From: Gammaproteobacteria bacterium
GTDB taxonomy: Bacteria; Pseudomonadota; Gammaproteobacteria; Pseudomonadales; Pseudohongiellaceae
DNA: 64,000 nucleotides
Direction of reading: 5' to 3'
Assembly (NCBI GenBank): GCA_019654215.1
Contig: BPDI01000005.1
Span: forward strand, 1-64,000
Every line of letters begins with the position of its first letter. Within the stretch, counting starts at the first letter, position 1. Below the pieces are notes generated by a model. That model made no database searches, was not told the origin of the DNA, and worked only from the letters and a program-made list of their open reading frames with translations. The position numbers and the translations under genes were made by a program. Below, in pieces: positions 10,132 to 19,003 of this stretch.

Positions 10132-10609
10132 TTAGCTTTTCTTTCGCTGCTGTAGGATCAAGGATTTTTTCTCAAACCATGTTACGAATTCTTCGTCTCG
10201 AACATTACTCCAGAATTGCCATACACGACCCCCGATGGGAGACCTAAAAATGCCGGTCTTAGCATATGGACTCTCATATCGAGGTGTTTTTTCTCAACAA
10301 ACCCTGTTTAACTTTATCGTAAACATCAAATATGTCTACCAAAAGCATAATTGTGAACCAGGTTACCCTGGATTTTTCGGTATCCTCAAGATCCTCCGCA
10401 GCCCAATCTTTAGCAATAAATTCAGAAAATTTTTTGTCTTTAGCGGTATTAAAAAAGCGATCGTAAAGTCGATGAGTAAGTCCATGGCCAAATTGCGCCC
10501 TGGTAATCATATTTGTTTGCCGGATTTGTGCAGACAGGTAGATAAGTGTGATAAGTGTTGCTATCGCTGCTATAAATTCTCCTAGAGAACCAAAATCTTG
10601 AAAACTCAT
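10132..10609 (-). CDS. Small single-span membrane protein, two frameshifts
   Basis: The track shows only the first 111 residues, starting 'MSFQDFGSLGEFIAAIATLITLIYLSAQIRQ', a short N-terminal membrane segment of a type very common in marine Gammaproteobacteria. After 'KQGLLRK' the coding signal moves to another frame and continues 'EHLDMRVHML', then 'TGIFRSPIGGRVWQFWSN' and 'EEFVTWFEKK', ending at a TAA at 10132-10134. The repaired length is about 159 residues, close to other members I know. The role is unknown. The residues after the first helix probably form a cytoplasmic helical domain. The + strand ORF over the same bases is a shadow. Confidence 0.65.
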
Positions 10610-10760
10610 GTCTCCTCCAGATATAAACCGTCATTTTTGATTAGTGGTTCCCATTTAGTAGCATATTTAACAGAACAAGTGGTGATTTTATGCTGTTTTA
10701 ATTCATGGTTATTAGGATTATGTAGAGAGTTTTCATTGGACTTACTAAGCGCGTGCTGAG

Positions 10761-10784
10761 AAAGGGGTCAGATCTAACCCCTTT
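10761..10784. repeat. Solitary REP-like hairpin
   Basis: 'aaaggggt' pairs perfectly with 'accccttt' around an 8-nt spacer containing 'cagatct'. The sequence resembles the GGGGTCAGA...CCCC ends of REP elements mobilised by RAYT transposases in many Proteobacteria. No RAYT gene is in the window. It lies just downstream of the fused PQQ dehydrogenase and could affect its 3' end, but there is no U-run. Confidence 0.5.
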
Positions 10785-10876
10785 ATGATTATCTTCATTG
10801 AGACTGTTAAGATTTTCCTAATTGACTATTTTGATTGCCTCAATATTCTCAGTACTTTGATGTAAATGCAGAAGAT

Positions 10877-12935
10877 TTATCTTTCCGCGGAAATTGCCTG
10901 TTGCCTAATGTAATGCCTAATCGCTTCCAGTTCCTGGTCAGTCAACTCAGGATGAGCAGGCATGGCCCTTGAAATGAAAGCCCCATCTCGGACAACCGAT
11001 GCAAAGGTCTGCTGATCTAATGGGATTTGGGAAGCTCTCAAGTCTGGTGCCATTCCTGCAGCGACGGCATTTGCTCCATGACAAAAAGCGCAAAAGCCTT
11101 CCAAATACAAAGTGCTTCCAGCTTCCGCCAAATCTCCGTCTAAGGTAAATCCCGTATCAACTAACGGTGCAGGAAAGTGAGGAGGTGGTTGGGAGGGTAG
11201 CTCTAGTTCACCTCCTAAAGTAAAAGTCACCAGTCTTCGGTCATGGACACCATAAGCCCAGCCTAAAGTTATACCATCTCTATCAAATCCGGCAGCGCCA
11301 GCTCCTCCCCAGCCAACCAATACCGATAGATATTGTTTGTTGCCTATTTTGTAAGTAATTGGAGGTGCGGAAATTCCTAGCCCTAGGTCAATGTCCCAGA
11401 GCATATCTCCGGAACTTGCATTGTAAGCAACCAAGTGCCCATCAGCGGTTCCTTGGAAAACCAGATTACCGGCCGTCGTCAAGGTTCCGGCGTTGTACAT
11501 ATGCGGATAATCAACTTCCCATCTCTGTTCCTGCGACACTGGATCCCAGGCCTGCAGTGAACCGGAAATTTCAACATCTAAATCACCACTCCAGTCCACG
11601 GCAAAATTTGCTTCAAATTCTCCAGCGGCAAAGTCTCGGGCATAGGCTTGATCATCATATTCCACACCCCATCGAATGGTCGGAATATAGACTAGTCCTG
11701 TCTCTTCATTGTATGACATTGGATGCCAACTATGGGCGCCGAGAGGCCCAGGCATAATTTTGGCACTGCTGTTATTGTAGCGGGCACCTTCTATTTCTAC
11801 AGGCCTCCCTGTTGACATATCAATATGGCTAGCCCAGGTTGTTTCAACATAATTTTCCGCCGAGATGAGTTCACCATTCTCGCGATTTATGACGTAGAAA
11901 AAGCCATTTTTAGGTGCATGCATTAAAGCTTTTATTGTCGAGCCATTGATTTCTAAATCGGCCAAAACAATATCCATAGTCGAAGTGTAATCCCAAGTAT
12001 CTCCGGGAGTAGTTTGATAATGCCAGATGTATTCGCCGTCATCTGGGTCTAAAGCAACTACAGAGCTAAGAAATAAATTATCTCCTCCATCCGGGCTTCG
12101 AATAGCGGCGTTCCATGGTGATCCATTTCCGGTTCCAATATAGAGGGCATCCATTTCCGCATCGTAAGTAAATCCGTGCCAGGTGTTGCCACCGCCGCCA
12201 TGTTTCCACCATTCACCGGTTCCAGGTTTCCGCTGCCATTTCCATTGCTGAATTTTCAAAACCATTAGCCGGGTCACCAGGAACAATATAGAATTTCCAA
12301 GCTTCTTGTCCTGTTTCTGCTTCATATGCAGTAATAAAACCTCGAGCAGGGCCGTTCTCTGTTCCGCCATTGCCGATAACTACTTTGCCTTTAAAAGCCT
12401 TTGGTGTTCCCGTTATGTAAAGAGGCGCATCAATTGAAAAAGTTCGTGTTATCCATATTTCTTCGCCAGTCTTATAATCCAGAGCAAACAATCGACCGTC
12501 CCAAGTAGCTCCAAATACCTTGTCGCCATAGAAAGATAAACCTCTGTTATGGACAAATCCCACTTTCTTTCTATTTCCAACTTCTTCTGCAACACGGGGA
12601 TCATAGGTCCATATAATTTCTCCAGAAACAGCATCTACTGCGCGGACAATATTCATGGTGCCGATGAAGTATAAGATGCCATCTATCACCAAAGGAGTGG
12701 AGACTAGGCCCACGTCGTTTGGTAAATCAATAAACCACTCAACCCCAAGTTGCTGGACGTTTCCATCATCTATGTCTGTAAGAGGCGCATATCGCGTCTC
12801 ATCATGACCTCTGCCATATGCAAGCCACTGACCATCTTGGTCAACATTAGCGATATCTTCATCGTTTATCTGGGCTAAAACAGTGCCACTAATTGTCCAA
12901 TTAAAGACTATTATGAGAGAAAAAATGTATTTCAT
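10877..12935 (-). CDS. PQQ alcohol dehydrogenase with C-terminal cytochrome c (quinohemoprotein type), one frameshift
   Basis: The N-terminal ORF starts with a signal peptide ('MKYIFSLIIVFNWTISGTVLAQ') and the propeller entry 'WLAYGRGHDETRYAPLTDI'. The second ORF continues with 'GEWWKHGGGGNTWHGF', 'YIGTGNGSPWN', 'GDTWDYTSTMDIVLADL' (the region of the catalytic aspartate), 'GAHSWHPMSYN' and 'NLVFQGTADGHLVAYN'. A C-terminal class I cytochrome follows, with 'CAFCH' and a likely methionine ligand in 'SRAMPAHPE'. One extra 'a' near 12225 ('tgg (a)acc ggt gaa tgg') explains the break. The repaired length is about 685 residues, normal for type II quinohemoprotein alcohol dehydrogenases, which oxidise alcohols in the periplasm and pass electrons internally from PQQ to heme. 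It lies about 4.8 kb from the heme-less PQQ enzyme. Confidence 0.88.
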
Positions 12936-13344
12936 AGTGGATTGTCCTTATTACTTAATGTTCCGCTGCGAAGTTTCGAGAGAATTGGTTTGTGGATTAG
13001 GACTGGCTTAATTTTGTCGATACTTTAATAGAAGTCCTACTGCTGTAATTCGAGTTATTCTTGGGCCAACCCCTTAAAAAATTGACTAATAATCTTAATG
13101 TGAGAGTCACCGATTCTTGTGAATTGTAAAAGTCAGCCAATGAATTTTTTTACAAAGAAAAGGTAGAAAAAGAAAATGATTAGTGCGCTAAGTGCGCGAA
13201 TTGTGTATACAGTGTGTTTTCATTGACGTATGACAAAAGTGAAATTTAATTGTAAAAATTGATCGCAGAATAAATAAGAAAAGGAAATAAAGACCATGAA
13301 TAAAGTTGATATTCAAATTAGGAGCATAATAAGGAAATAAGAAG
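12936..13344. other. AT-rich intergenic between divergent genes, possible 14-residue leader ORF
   Basis: About 410 bp separate the divergent quinohemoprotein and lectin-hydrolase genes, so promoters for both should lie here. Near the right end a mini-ORF at 13296-13340 ('MNKVDIQIRSIIRK') is preceded by 'aaaggaaataaagacc', almost the same ribosome-site sequence that precedes the lectin gene ('taaggaaataagaag'). It may be a translated leader or a duplicated ribosome-binding region. No strong terminator or operator was seen. Confidence 0.35.
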
Positions 13345-15279
13345 ATGCGTCACAGCGTTCTAAGTATTTTGAATTATTTGATCATTATTTTCTTCTCTCT
13401 TTGCAGTTCCAATAAGCCTTTTGGCCGAAGAACTCAAAACATTTGAAGGGCACGCGTACGAGGTGGTTAGCACGCCCATGTCTTGGGTAGCGGCAGATGC
13501 ATTTGCAAAAAGCAAAGGAGGAGCACTCGTCAAAATTGATTCGTTTCAAGAAAACTTTTTTGTAAAAAATTTAATGTCTTCAACAGAAACAAGCGCAGCT
13601 GATGGTGGAGGATCAAACTACTTTTGGATGGGCGCCACTGACATCACTCAAGAGGGTGATTGGACTTGGAGTAACGGCGAAAAATTAAATGAAGCTTCAG
13701 TGTCGGGCAGACCTCTCTGGGGTAATGGTCAAGGTCATGGTGCTGGCTATAGTGAGCCAGATAATTTCAATGACATGCAAGACTGTTTAGCAATGGGCGT
13801 AACCGGCTGGCCTACAAGCAACCCCGGGGTTTTTTATGGCGCTGCTGGCCAATGGAATGATTTAAATTGCAGCAACTTACTGAGTTTTGCCATTGAATAC
13901 ACCGTAGATGCATCCTTTAGTAACAATATCCTTCATATAGACAATCTTAAAGTAGGAGAACAAACCTATTGGGCAACGTTATTCCTGGAAGAATGTGAAG
14001 CCATATGTTTCAAAATCATTGATGCGGGAGATACTAACTACCCAGTAACTAAAATATTTAGTGAGTTTTTCTGACAATGTCCTGACACTCGAAAGGGTAA
14101 GCGTTGGAGATTCAGCCTATTATGTAGAATTAGAACTAACAAATCCTTCCGATCTGATATTCCAACTTAAAGCAGGATCTCTCACTAGATCGCTAACTTA
14201 TGTTCCTGCAGATACGGATGCATGGGTTAAGGCGGAGCCGGAAGAGGTTGGCTTAAAGAGCTCAGAGATTCAGAAGGCTATCGACTACGCATTCGCCGAA
14301 GGTCAAAATACTCAAGGGCTAGTCATATTGCGGCACGGCGCTATCGTTGCAGAAAGATACGCAATCGGTTCGGATAAAGACACTATTGCGACATCATGGT
14401 CGATGGCAAAATCATTCGTTAGTGCGTTAACAGGAATTGCCATAGAGGAAGGGTTTATCTCGTCGGTTGATGTTCCAGCTGCTGACTATGTAACACAGTG
14501 GGCAGGAGATGATCGCAAGAATATCACTTTAAAAGACCTCTTGTTGATGTCATCGGGGCTCTATGAAAATGGTGATGATGGTCCGGTGATGTACGTCGGT
14601 TTGCAAGATAGCGATGGCAATTACATACAAGATAGTAACGGCGAATATCAAAAAGTAAATAACCTACAATATTCCATCAATCGAATAGTTAACCCCGATA
14701 GGGCTCGTTGGCTAGGAGCAGGCTATACCTGGAATTACTCAAATGCAGATACTCAAATAATTGGACATATCATCGAATCTGCTAGCAATAAATTCATTAA
14801 CTCATTCGCAGAGGAGTTTTTATTTTCAAAGATTGGTATCTCTGCTGATTGGTGGACTGATGGCTTTCACAACTATATGCATTATTGCTGTTTAGATATG
14901 ACGACTCGAGATTTTGCAAAATTTGGGCTGTTGTTTGCCAGAGATGGGAAAAAGGGGCTCAGAGCGAATCATTTCAGAAGATTGGGTGCTTGAATCGACC
15001 GCGCCTACGATCACCATAACAGAGTCATGGCAGATCGGTTATGGTTACCAATGGTGGCCAGATAGATCTGGTGATTGGTATTACGCTGTCGGTAGCAGAA
15101 AACAACTTATTTATGTACACCCAGGTCTTGATATTGTAGCTGTAAGGAATGGTACTTTAGAGTTGATAGGCAATACTAAGCATAGGCGTGGTGATTCATA
15201 TCACTTAACTCAATTTCCTGCTTACTGGGACAATGTAGAGTTTTTCCAGTACATAATCGACGCAGCAAAGATTAATTAA
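13345..15279 (+). CDS. Secreted C-type lectin / serine beta-lactamase-like hydrolase fusion, three frameshifts
   Basis: Reading from ATG 13345 through three single-base shifts (about 13403, 14065, 14965) gives one protein of about 644 residues. It has a signal peptide ('MRHSVLSILNYLIIIFFSL', then 'AVPISLLAEE') and a C-type lectin-like domain. 'YFWMGATD', 'EPDNFNDMQDCLAM' and 'GQWNDLNC' match the EPN and WND calcium/sugar-binding motifs. Two copies of a beta motif follow ('SFSNNILHIDNLKVGEQTY', 'SFSDNVLTLERVSVGDSAY'). Last is a class C beta-lactamase-like domain with the SxxK motif 'SMAK', 'YSN' and 'RIISEDWV'. The hydrolase could act on a peptide, ester or lactam while the lectin domain anchors it to a glycan; that is inference. 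No neighbour clarifies the substrate. Confidence 0.75.
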
Positions 15280-15348
15280 ACCTCCGGAAAATAAAGGGGC
15301 CACAGAAAAATGCCATACTCTAATTTTTACCATGACCCGTTGTTGACC

Positions 15349-15642
15349 CTAGAATTGTTTCTCTACTGTCAAAAATCTGAATATGGGCTCTTCACTTAAA
15401 TATTTTGCAAGGATGGCAAGCGTTCCATCTTCTTCTCGCCATGCTAGGTAAGCGTCATATTTTTCTTGAGATTCCCACTTGCTTACGGCATCCACTGCAT
15501 TGGGCTCCCCTGCAATAGAGCACGCATTAAGCTCACTGCAGCCGTCATAGTTTCTGGTATCTGGAAGTAGTCCATAAAACCATTCTATAAATTCTTCTCT
15601 TTTTTCCGGTTTAACTTTTAGTTGTAAATTAACAATTATCAT
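15349..15642 (-). CDS. Antibiotic biosynthesis monooxygenase (ABM) domain protein
   Basis: The ORF opens at 15708, but the ATG at 15642 ('MIIVNLQLKVKPEKREEF') fits the compact ABM fold, giving about 97 residues. Features are the first beta strand 'MIIVNLQLKV', 'SKWESQEKYDAYLAWRE' and a C-terminal 'PIFRFLTVEKQF'. ABM domains are dimeric ferredoxin-like proteins; some are cofactor-free monooxygenases or heme-degrading enzymes and many have no known reaction. It converges with the lectin-hydrolase gene, with about 70 bp between them. Confidence 0.78.
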   Translation of the reverse strand: MIIVNLQLKVKPEKREEFIEWFYGLLPDTRNYDGCSELNACSIAGEPNAVDAVSKWESQEKYDAYLAWREEDGTLAILAKYLSEEPIFRFLTVEKQF

Positions 15643-16195
15643 AGTTGTCTCACTGCATAGTTTTAGGTTGGGGGAAAGGCATCGCTGTATTTTCCCCAGG
15701 CCCGACATTATTAACTAATTTCACGTCTAATTCCTAATTCGCAAAAATTCTGGCTTTTTGGTTAACCAATTTGGTTTTTTGCTTAATGACAAAGGTGTGA
15801 CACAGAAAAGTTAATTTCGATATTTGTATCAAGTCGCATGTCGAATTGGTGAATTTGTTAACCTATTATCGCGATCTTTGATTGGGATTCACATCGTCTT
15901 GCAATAAAGAAAATCAAAGTGTTGTTATGTTCGTTCATTCTATTCATCGCATTGGAATAGGCTCTTAGCTCACTAACGTTTTGTTACAAAATAGATACAA
16001 TTAAACTCATTTAAATATTTGGAAGTACTGTAGTATCGCCAGCAGCTCTTTATGAGCGCTTAAAAACAACTAATTAGTAAATAAACTAATTGTCTAGGTA
16101 GTTTTATCTTGTTTCGAGTCGGAAGCTTTCAGTGGTAATTACGTATTAATGTTTTGATGATATAAATAAAACTAGTAATAAAAGGGAATGATTCA
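15643..16195. other. AT-rich intergenic upstream of an XRE regulator
   Basis: About 550 bp without a gene. It contains the short repeats 'ggttaaccaatttggtt' near 15761 and 'aactaattagt' / 'aaactaattgt' near 16066-16092. The second pair lies about 100 bp before the XRE gene and could be an autoregulatory site. No promoter was assigned with confidence. Confidence 0.35.
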
Positions 16196-16592
16196 ATGGC
16201 TAAAAAACTTAAAAAAGTTGAGCAAACTTTTTCAGTTCGTGCACTAAAGGCGAAACAGAGTCTTAAGTTGTCCTACGAAGAATTAGCAAACAAGTCAAGG
16301 ATCGATATTAATACACTTAAAAGAATATTTGGTGCTAAACAGCCGGCTCGGTTACATGAAGCTATAGCGATAGCCGATTCCTTAAAAACAACGGTAAGCT
16401 ACCTCGTAGACTACAAAGATACTAGATACATGCTAAGCAAAACTCGCGTTTTGTTTCGAGTGGCTAAAAGCTGAAAAAGAATCAAGAGAAAAGGAAGTTG
16501 CTTTTTTGCATAGTAAAGAAAGAGAGCTAGATGACCATATTGCGTATTTCACTGAAATTTTAATGAACATTGATACCTTCAAAGAACACTAA
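16196..16592 (+). CDS. XRE-family HTH protein with helical tail, one frameshift
   Basis: A ribosome site 'aaaggga' precedes ATG 16196. Residues 12-70 form an XRE-type helix-turn-helix ('LSYEELANKSRIDINTLKRIF', 'ARLHEAIAIADSLKTTVSYLVD'). The tracked ORF stops at 16474, but after 'LF' another frame continues 'EWLKAEKESREKEVAFLHS' and 'DDHIAYFTEILMNID', ending at TAA 16590-16592. A single indel near 16455 would give a protein of about 131 residues with a charged, probably coiled-coil tail. It probably binds DNA as a dimer through the tail. The target is unknown; the two secreted paralogues downstream are candidates. Confidence 0.65.
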
Positions 16593-16948
16593 AAATCCCT
16601 GCAGTTTTATCCCGATTCTTGTCGAGTTCTTGTGACAAACGACTTTGCCTTCTATCGTGCATAAATTGCACTAAATCACGCTCCAACTTACTAGCTTCCT
16701 ATTACATAGTTCGCTAGTTGACTTTCATAGTTAGCTAAAATGATTGATGCTGATCGGCCGGATTCTGTGCAGTACACAATTACAAAATTTAAATCTTTAA
16801 CTTATAGAGAAAATTTACTTTTTATCAAAAGACGTTTTCTCTAAAACTTAGTTTGTAACAAAACGCAGCTACTTCGGTTACGTGAGTATGCAAGTGCTTA
16901 CCACATTAAAAATAGTTATTTAGGTAAATTTAAGGAGTATTGATCAAT
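16593..16948. other. Intergenic with one 9-bp inverted repeat
   Basis: About 355 bp before the first secreted paralogue. 'tagagaaaa' (16805-16813) and 'ttttctcta' (16835-16843) are perfect inverted copies 21 nt apart, possibly an operator or a weak hairpin about 105 bp before the start codon. Nothing else was recognised. Confidence 0.4.
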
Positions 16949-17674
16949 ATGAAAAAAATAATTTTGGGGTTTTCCTTTTTAACACTGAGCTTGGGATCTC
17001 TATTAACGCAGGCTCAAGACTTGCAGGTTCCTGCAGGTAATGTAATCCGAACGGCAAATTGCGTAATCAACGATGATAGATTCAGCTTTAATGATGTCGT
17101 TGAAAGAGCCAGGGCATTAGAGTTTGGTGAAAATGATCCTGATTCTATTTTTTTTAGGAGACCTATTTATTTATCAGCTGACTATAATTGGGATTTGCAA
17201 ATTGCTTTGTACTACCCGAGCTATACAGAAATGGTCGAACGGCGCGTAGCTGCTGGTAATAACGCTTATGGGCGTCTTCCTATTTCTTGTGATGCGGCAC
17301 GGGTTGTAAGAAGCGTTCCCATTACTGATCCTGCAGCCGCTGGAGACATTGAAAACCAAACTGCGATGCTGACGCGTTTTTGTTCATATACCGACAGCTC
17401 TTCGCTCGGATCTGCCTACAGCAGATTCAGAACTGCTGCAGAAAACTTTTCTGACGCCGGGAACGATGTACTCATGTCAATTTGGCTACCAGGCCTTGGC
17501 GGACCTTTGGAAAGGAATTGGGATTTTGTTTTGTCGGAGGTCGGACCGGAAGTGACGGAGCGATTGGATATGTTTGCCAATGGCTACAGGCCTTTCAGAA
17601 ATAATGCCGAGCCTGCATTCTCATGCAATAGGCCCTCAATGTGGGTAACGGCTCCTATCCTTCAAACAAACTAA
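16949..17674 (+). CDS. Secreted protein of unknown family, paralogue 1 with two internal repeats
   Basis: Start at ATG 16949, preceded by 'aaggag'; the product has about 241 residues. A signal peptide ('MKKIILGFSFLTLSLGSLLTQAQ') is followed by two units of about 100 residues. The first begins 'ANCVINDDRFSFNDVVERAR' and contains 'YNWDLQIALYYPSYTEMVERR' and a later Cys ('PISCDAARVV'). The second begins 'TRFCSYTDSSSLGSAYSRFR', contains 'RNWDFVLSE' and ends near 'AFSCNRPSMWVT'. Each unit carries two cysteines that could form a disulfide. The next gene is a clear paralogue. I do not recognise a named domain, and the function is unknown. Confidence 0.75.
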   Translation: MKKIILGFSFLTLSLGSLLTQAQDLQVPAGNVIRTANCVINDDRFSFNDVVERARALEFGENDPDSIFFRRPIYLSADYNWDLQIALYYPSYTEMVERRVAAGNNAYGRLPISCDAARVVRSVPITDPAAAGDIENQTAMLTRFCSYTDSSSLGSAYSRFRTAAENFSDAGNDVLMSIWLPGLGGPLERNWDFVLSEVGPEVTERLDMFANGYRPFRNNAEPAFSCNRPSMWVTAPILQTN

Positions 17675-17700
17675 AAATAATTGAACTTGAGGTTTTAAAC

Positions 17701-18417
17701 ATGAAATTTAAATTACTTACCCTTGCTTTTTTGGGAGTTCTGGCAACACCCGTTTTCAGTCAGACAAACAATATCGTCGAACGAACTTTTGCCTGTAGCA
17801 TAAATGACGGTTACACAATGGGGGATGTCGTAGAGGTAGCGCGGAACTTTGCATGGCCCGAGGATTCAGCTCCAGGAGTCGTTATTTTTAGATCTGCAGT
17901 AGCAGTGGCAGGAGAATTCCAAAATGATTGGGATTTCATTTTTGCGTCCTACTATCCTAGTTACGCTGACATGGTAGAGAAGCGTGGCGTATTCCTGAAC
18001 CGCTCTGGTGGTACAACTGGAACCACATTGTCTGAAGTGGCCACCTGTGGTGATCGCGTACGAATCTCTAATATGCGATTTGCTAGCGAGAGTGGTGGGG
18101 GTGGTTCGGAATTTACCCTAGGAGCCTCATATGTATGCGATCTTAATGGCACTACACTTAACGATGCGCTGGATAGGGCAAGGGCCGGCGAACAAGCCTT
18201 TGGTTCAGGTGCACGTGCTGTAGTTACTAGCAGAGCTTTCGGTGGGCCAGCAATTCAATTTAACTCGCAAGTAAATATTCGATTCAGCTTTCCCAGTGCT
18301 GCTGATTTCGGCGCAGGGATGGACTCTATTCAACAAAATACCCCGCCTGCAAATGCGATGACTTGTGGCGGCGCGTCGATGTGGGCTCAATATTTAATCC
18401 ATTCTCGAAACAATTAA
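17701..18417 (+). CDS. Secreted protein of unknown family, paralogue 2 with two internal repeats
   Basis: The ORF opens at 17641 inside the previous gene, but ATG 17701 begins a good signal peptide ('MKFKLLTLAFLGVLATPVFSQ'). The mature protein has two units: 'FACSINDGYTMGDVVEVAR', 'NDWDFIFASYYPSYADMVEKR' and 'ATCGDRVRIS', then 'YVCDLNGTTLNDALDRARAG' and 'AMTCGGASMWAQYLI'. The first unit aligns closely with paralogue 1 (shared C-x-IND, DVVE-x-AR, WDxxxAxYYPSYxxMVExR). The gap to paralogue 1 is only 26 bp, so they are probably co-transcribed. The family is unidentified. A glycine-rich linker ('SESGGGGSEF') separates the units. Confidence 0.75.
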   Translation: MKFKLLTLAFLGVLATPVFSQTNNIVERTFACSINDGYTMGDVVEVARNFAWPEDSAPGVVIFRSAVAVAGEFQNDWDFIFASYYPSYADMVEKRGVFLNRSGGTTGTTLSEVATCGDRVRISNMRFASESGGGGSEFTLGASYVCDLNGTTLNDALDRARAGEQAFGSGARAVVTSRAFGGPAIQFNSQVNIRFSFPSAADFGAGMDSIQQNTPPANAMTCGGASMWAQYLIHSRNN

Positions 18418-18466
18418 CTAAAGAAGATTAAGAAAACACTATAGTGTAAATTTTTAGGAATAAATT

Positions 18467-18877
18467 ATGGCATTAGGCGAATTAATAAATGAAGAAACCG
18501 GCACAATCACAGGCGTTAGAGTCTTGCCTGCTACAGCAGAAGGAGCTAACTATGAAGTTTGTTTACGAGCTGAGGGCAGCCTTAGGGGCTCCAACTATGT
18601 AACCAATTGGACTTACACTCAAGTAGAGAGGAAAGATGGGACTATCTATGGCCACGGTGATGGAGTATGCAAGACAGAATGTGGTCAAACCCTGTATCTC
18701 AAAGGAGCCGGTGCGGCCAAAGCCGTTACGGAAGACGGCGTTGTGTATTACAAAGTTATAAATCATTGGTACACGGAGTCAGAGAAGTTTGCGGATCTCA
18801 ATGGTGCAGCTATGGCAGGCGATTATGATGTCAATGCTGATGGAACAACCATAGCTAAAATGTGGATTCTAGAATAA
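18467..18877 (+). CDS. Small beta-rich protein of unknown function
   Basis: The ORF has 136 residues, starts at ATG 18467 after 'tagga', and has no signal peptide. Alternating polar/hydrophobic strands such as 'GTITGVRVLPA', 'WTYTQVERKDGTIYGHGDGV' and 'KAVTEDGVVYYKVINHWYTE' suggest a small antiparallel beta-barrel of the DUF3224 or allene-oxide-cyclase-like type, but I could not confirm either. It follows the secreted paralogues by about 50 bp in the same direction and may share their transcript. Confidence 0.55.
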   Translation: MALGELINEETGTITGVRVLPATAEGANYEVCLRAEGSLRGSNYVTNWTYTQVERKDGTIYGHGDGVCKTECGQTLYLKGAGAAKAVTEDGVVYYKVINHWYTESEKFADLNGAAMAGDYDVNADGTTIAKMWILE

Positions 18878-18890
18878 GGCATCGAAGATA

Positions 18891-18938
18891 AAGGCGTCAG
18901 AGTATAAAAGGGCAGCTTGCACTTTGCTTTGACGTCTT
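18891..18938. terminator. Probable terminator with long loop
   Basis: 'aaggcgtca' (18891-18899) pairs with 'tgacgtctt' (18930-18938, one wobble) and is followed by 'atttttcc'. It sits between convergent genes. The loop is about 30 nt, so confidence is moderate. Confidence 0.4.
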
Positions 18939-19003
18939 ATTTTTCCTTTTTACAGGAAAGCCGGGTAAGTGCTAACTGAATTGGAAATCGATGTTCATGC
19001 CCA

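Noticed and set aside
10235-10585. 116-residue plus-strand ORF
   Set aside because: It is antisense to the small membrane protein, whose N-terminus is recognisable; the plus frame has no coding signs.
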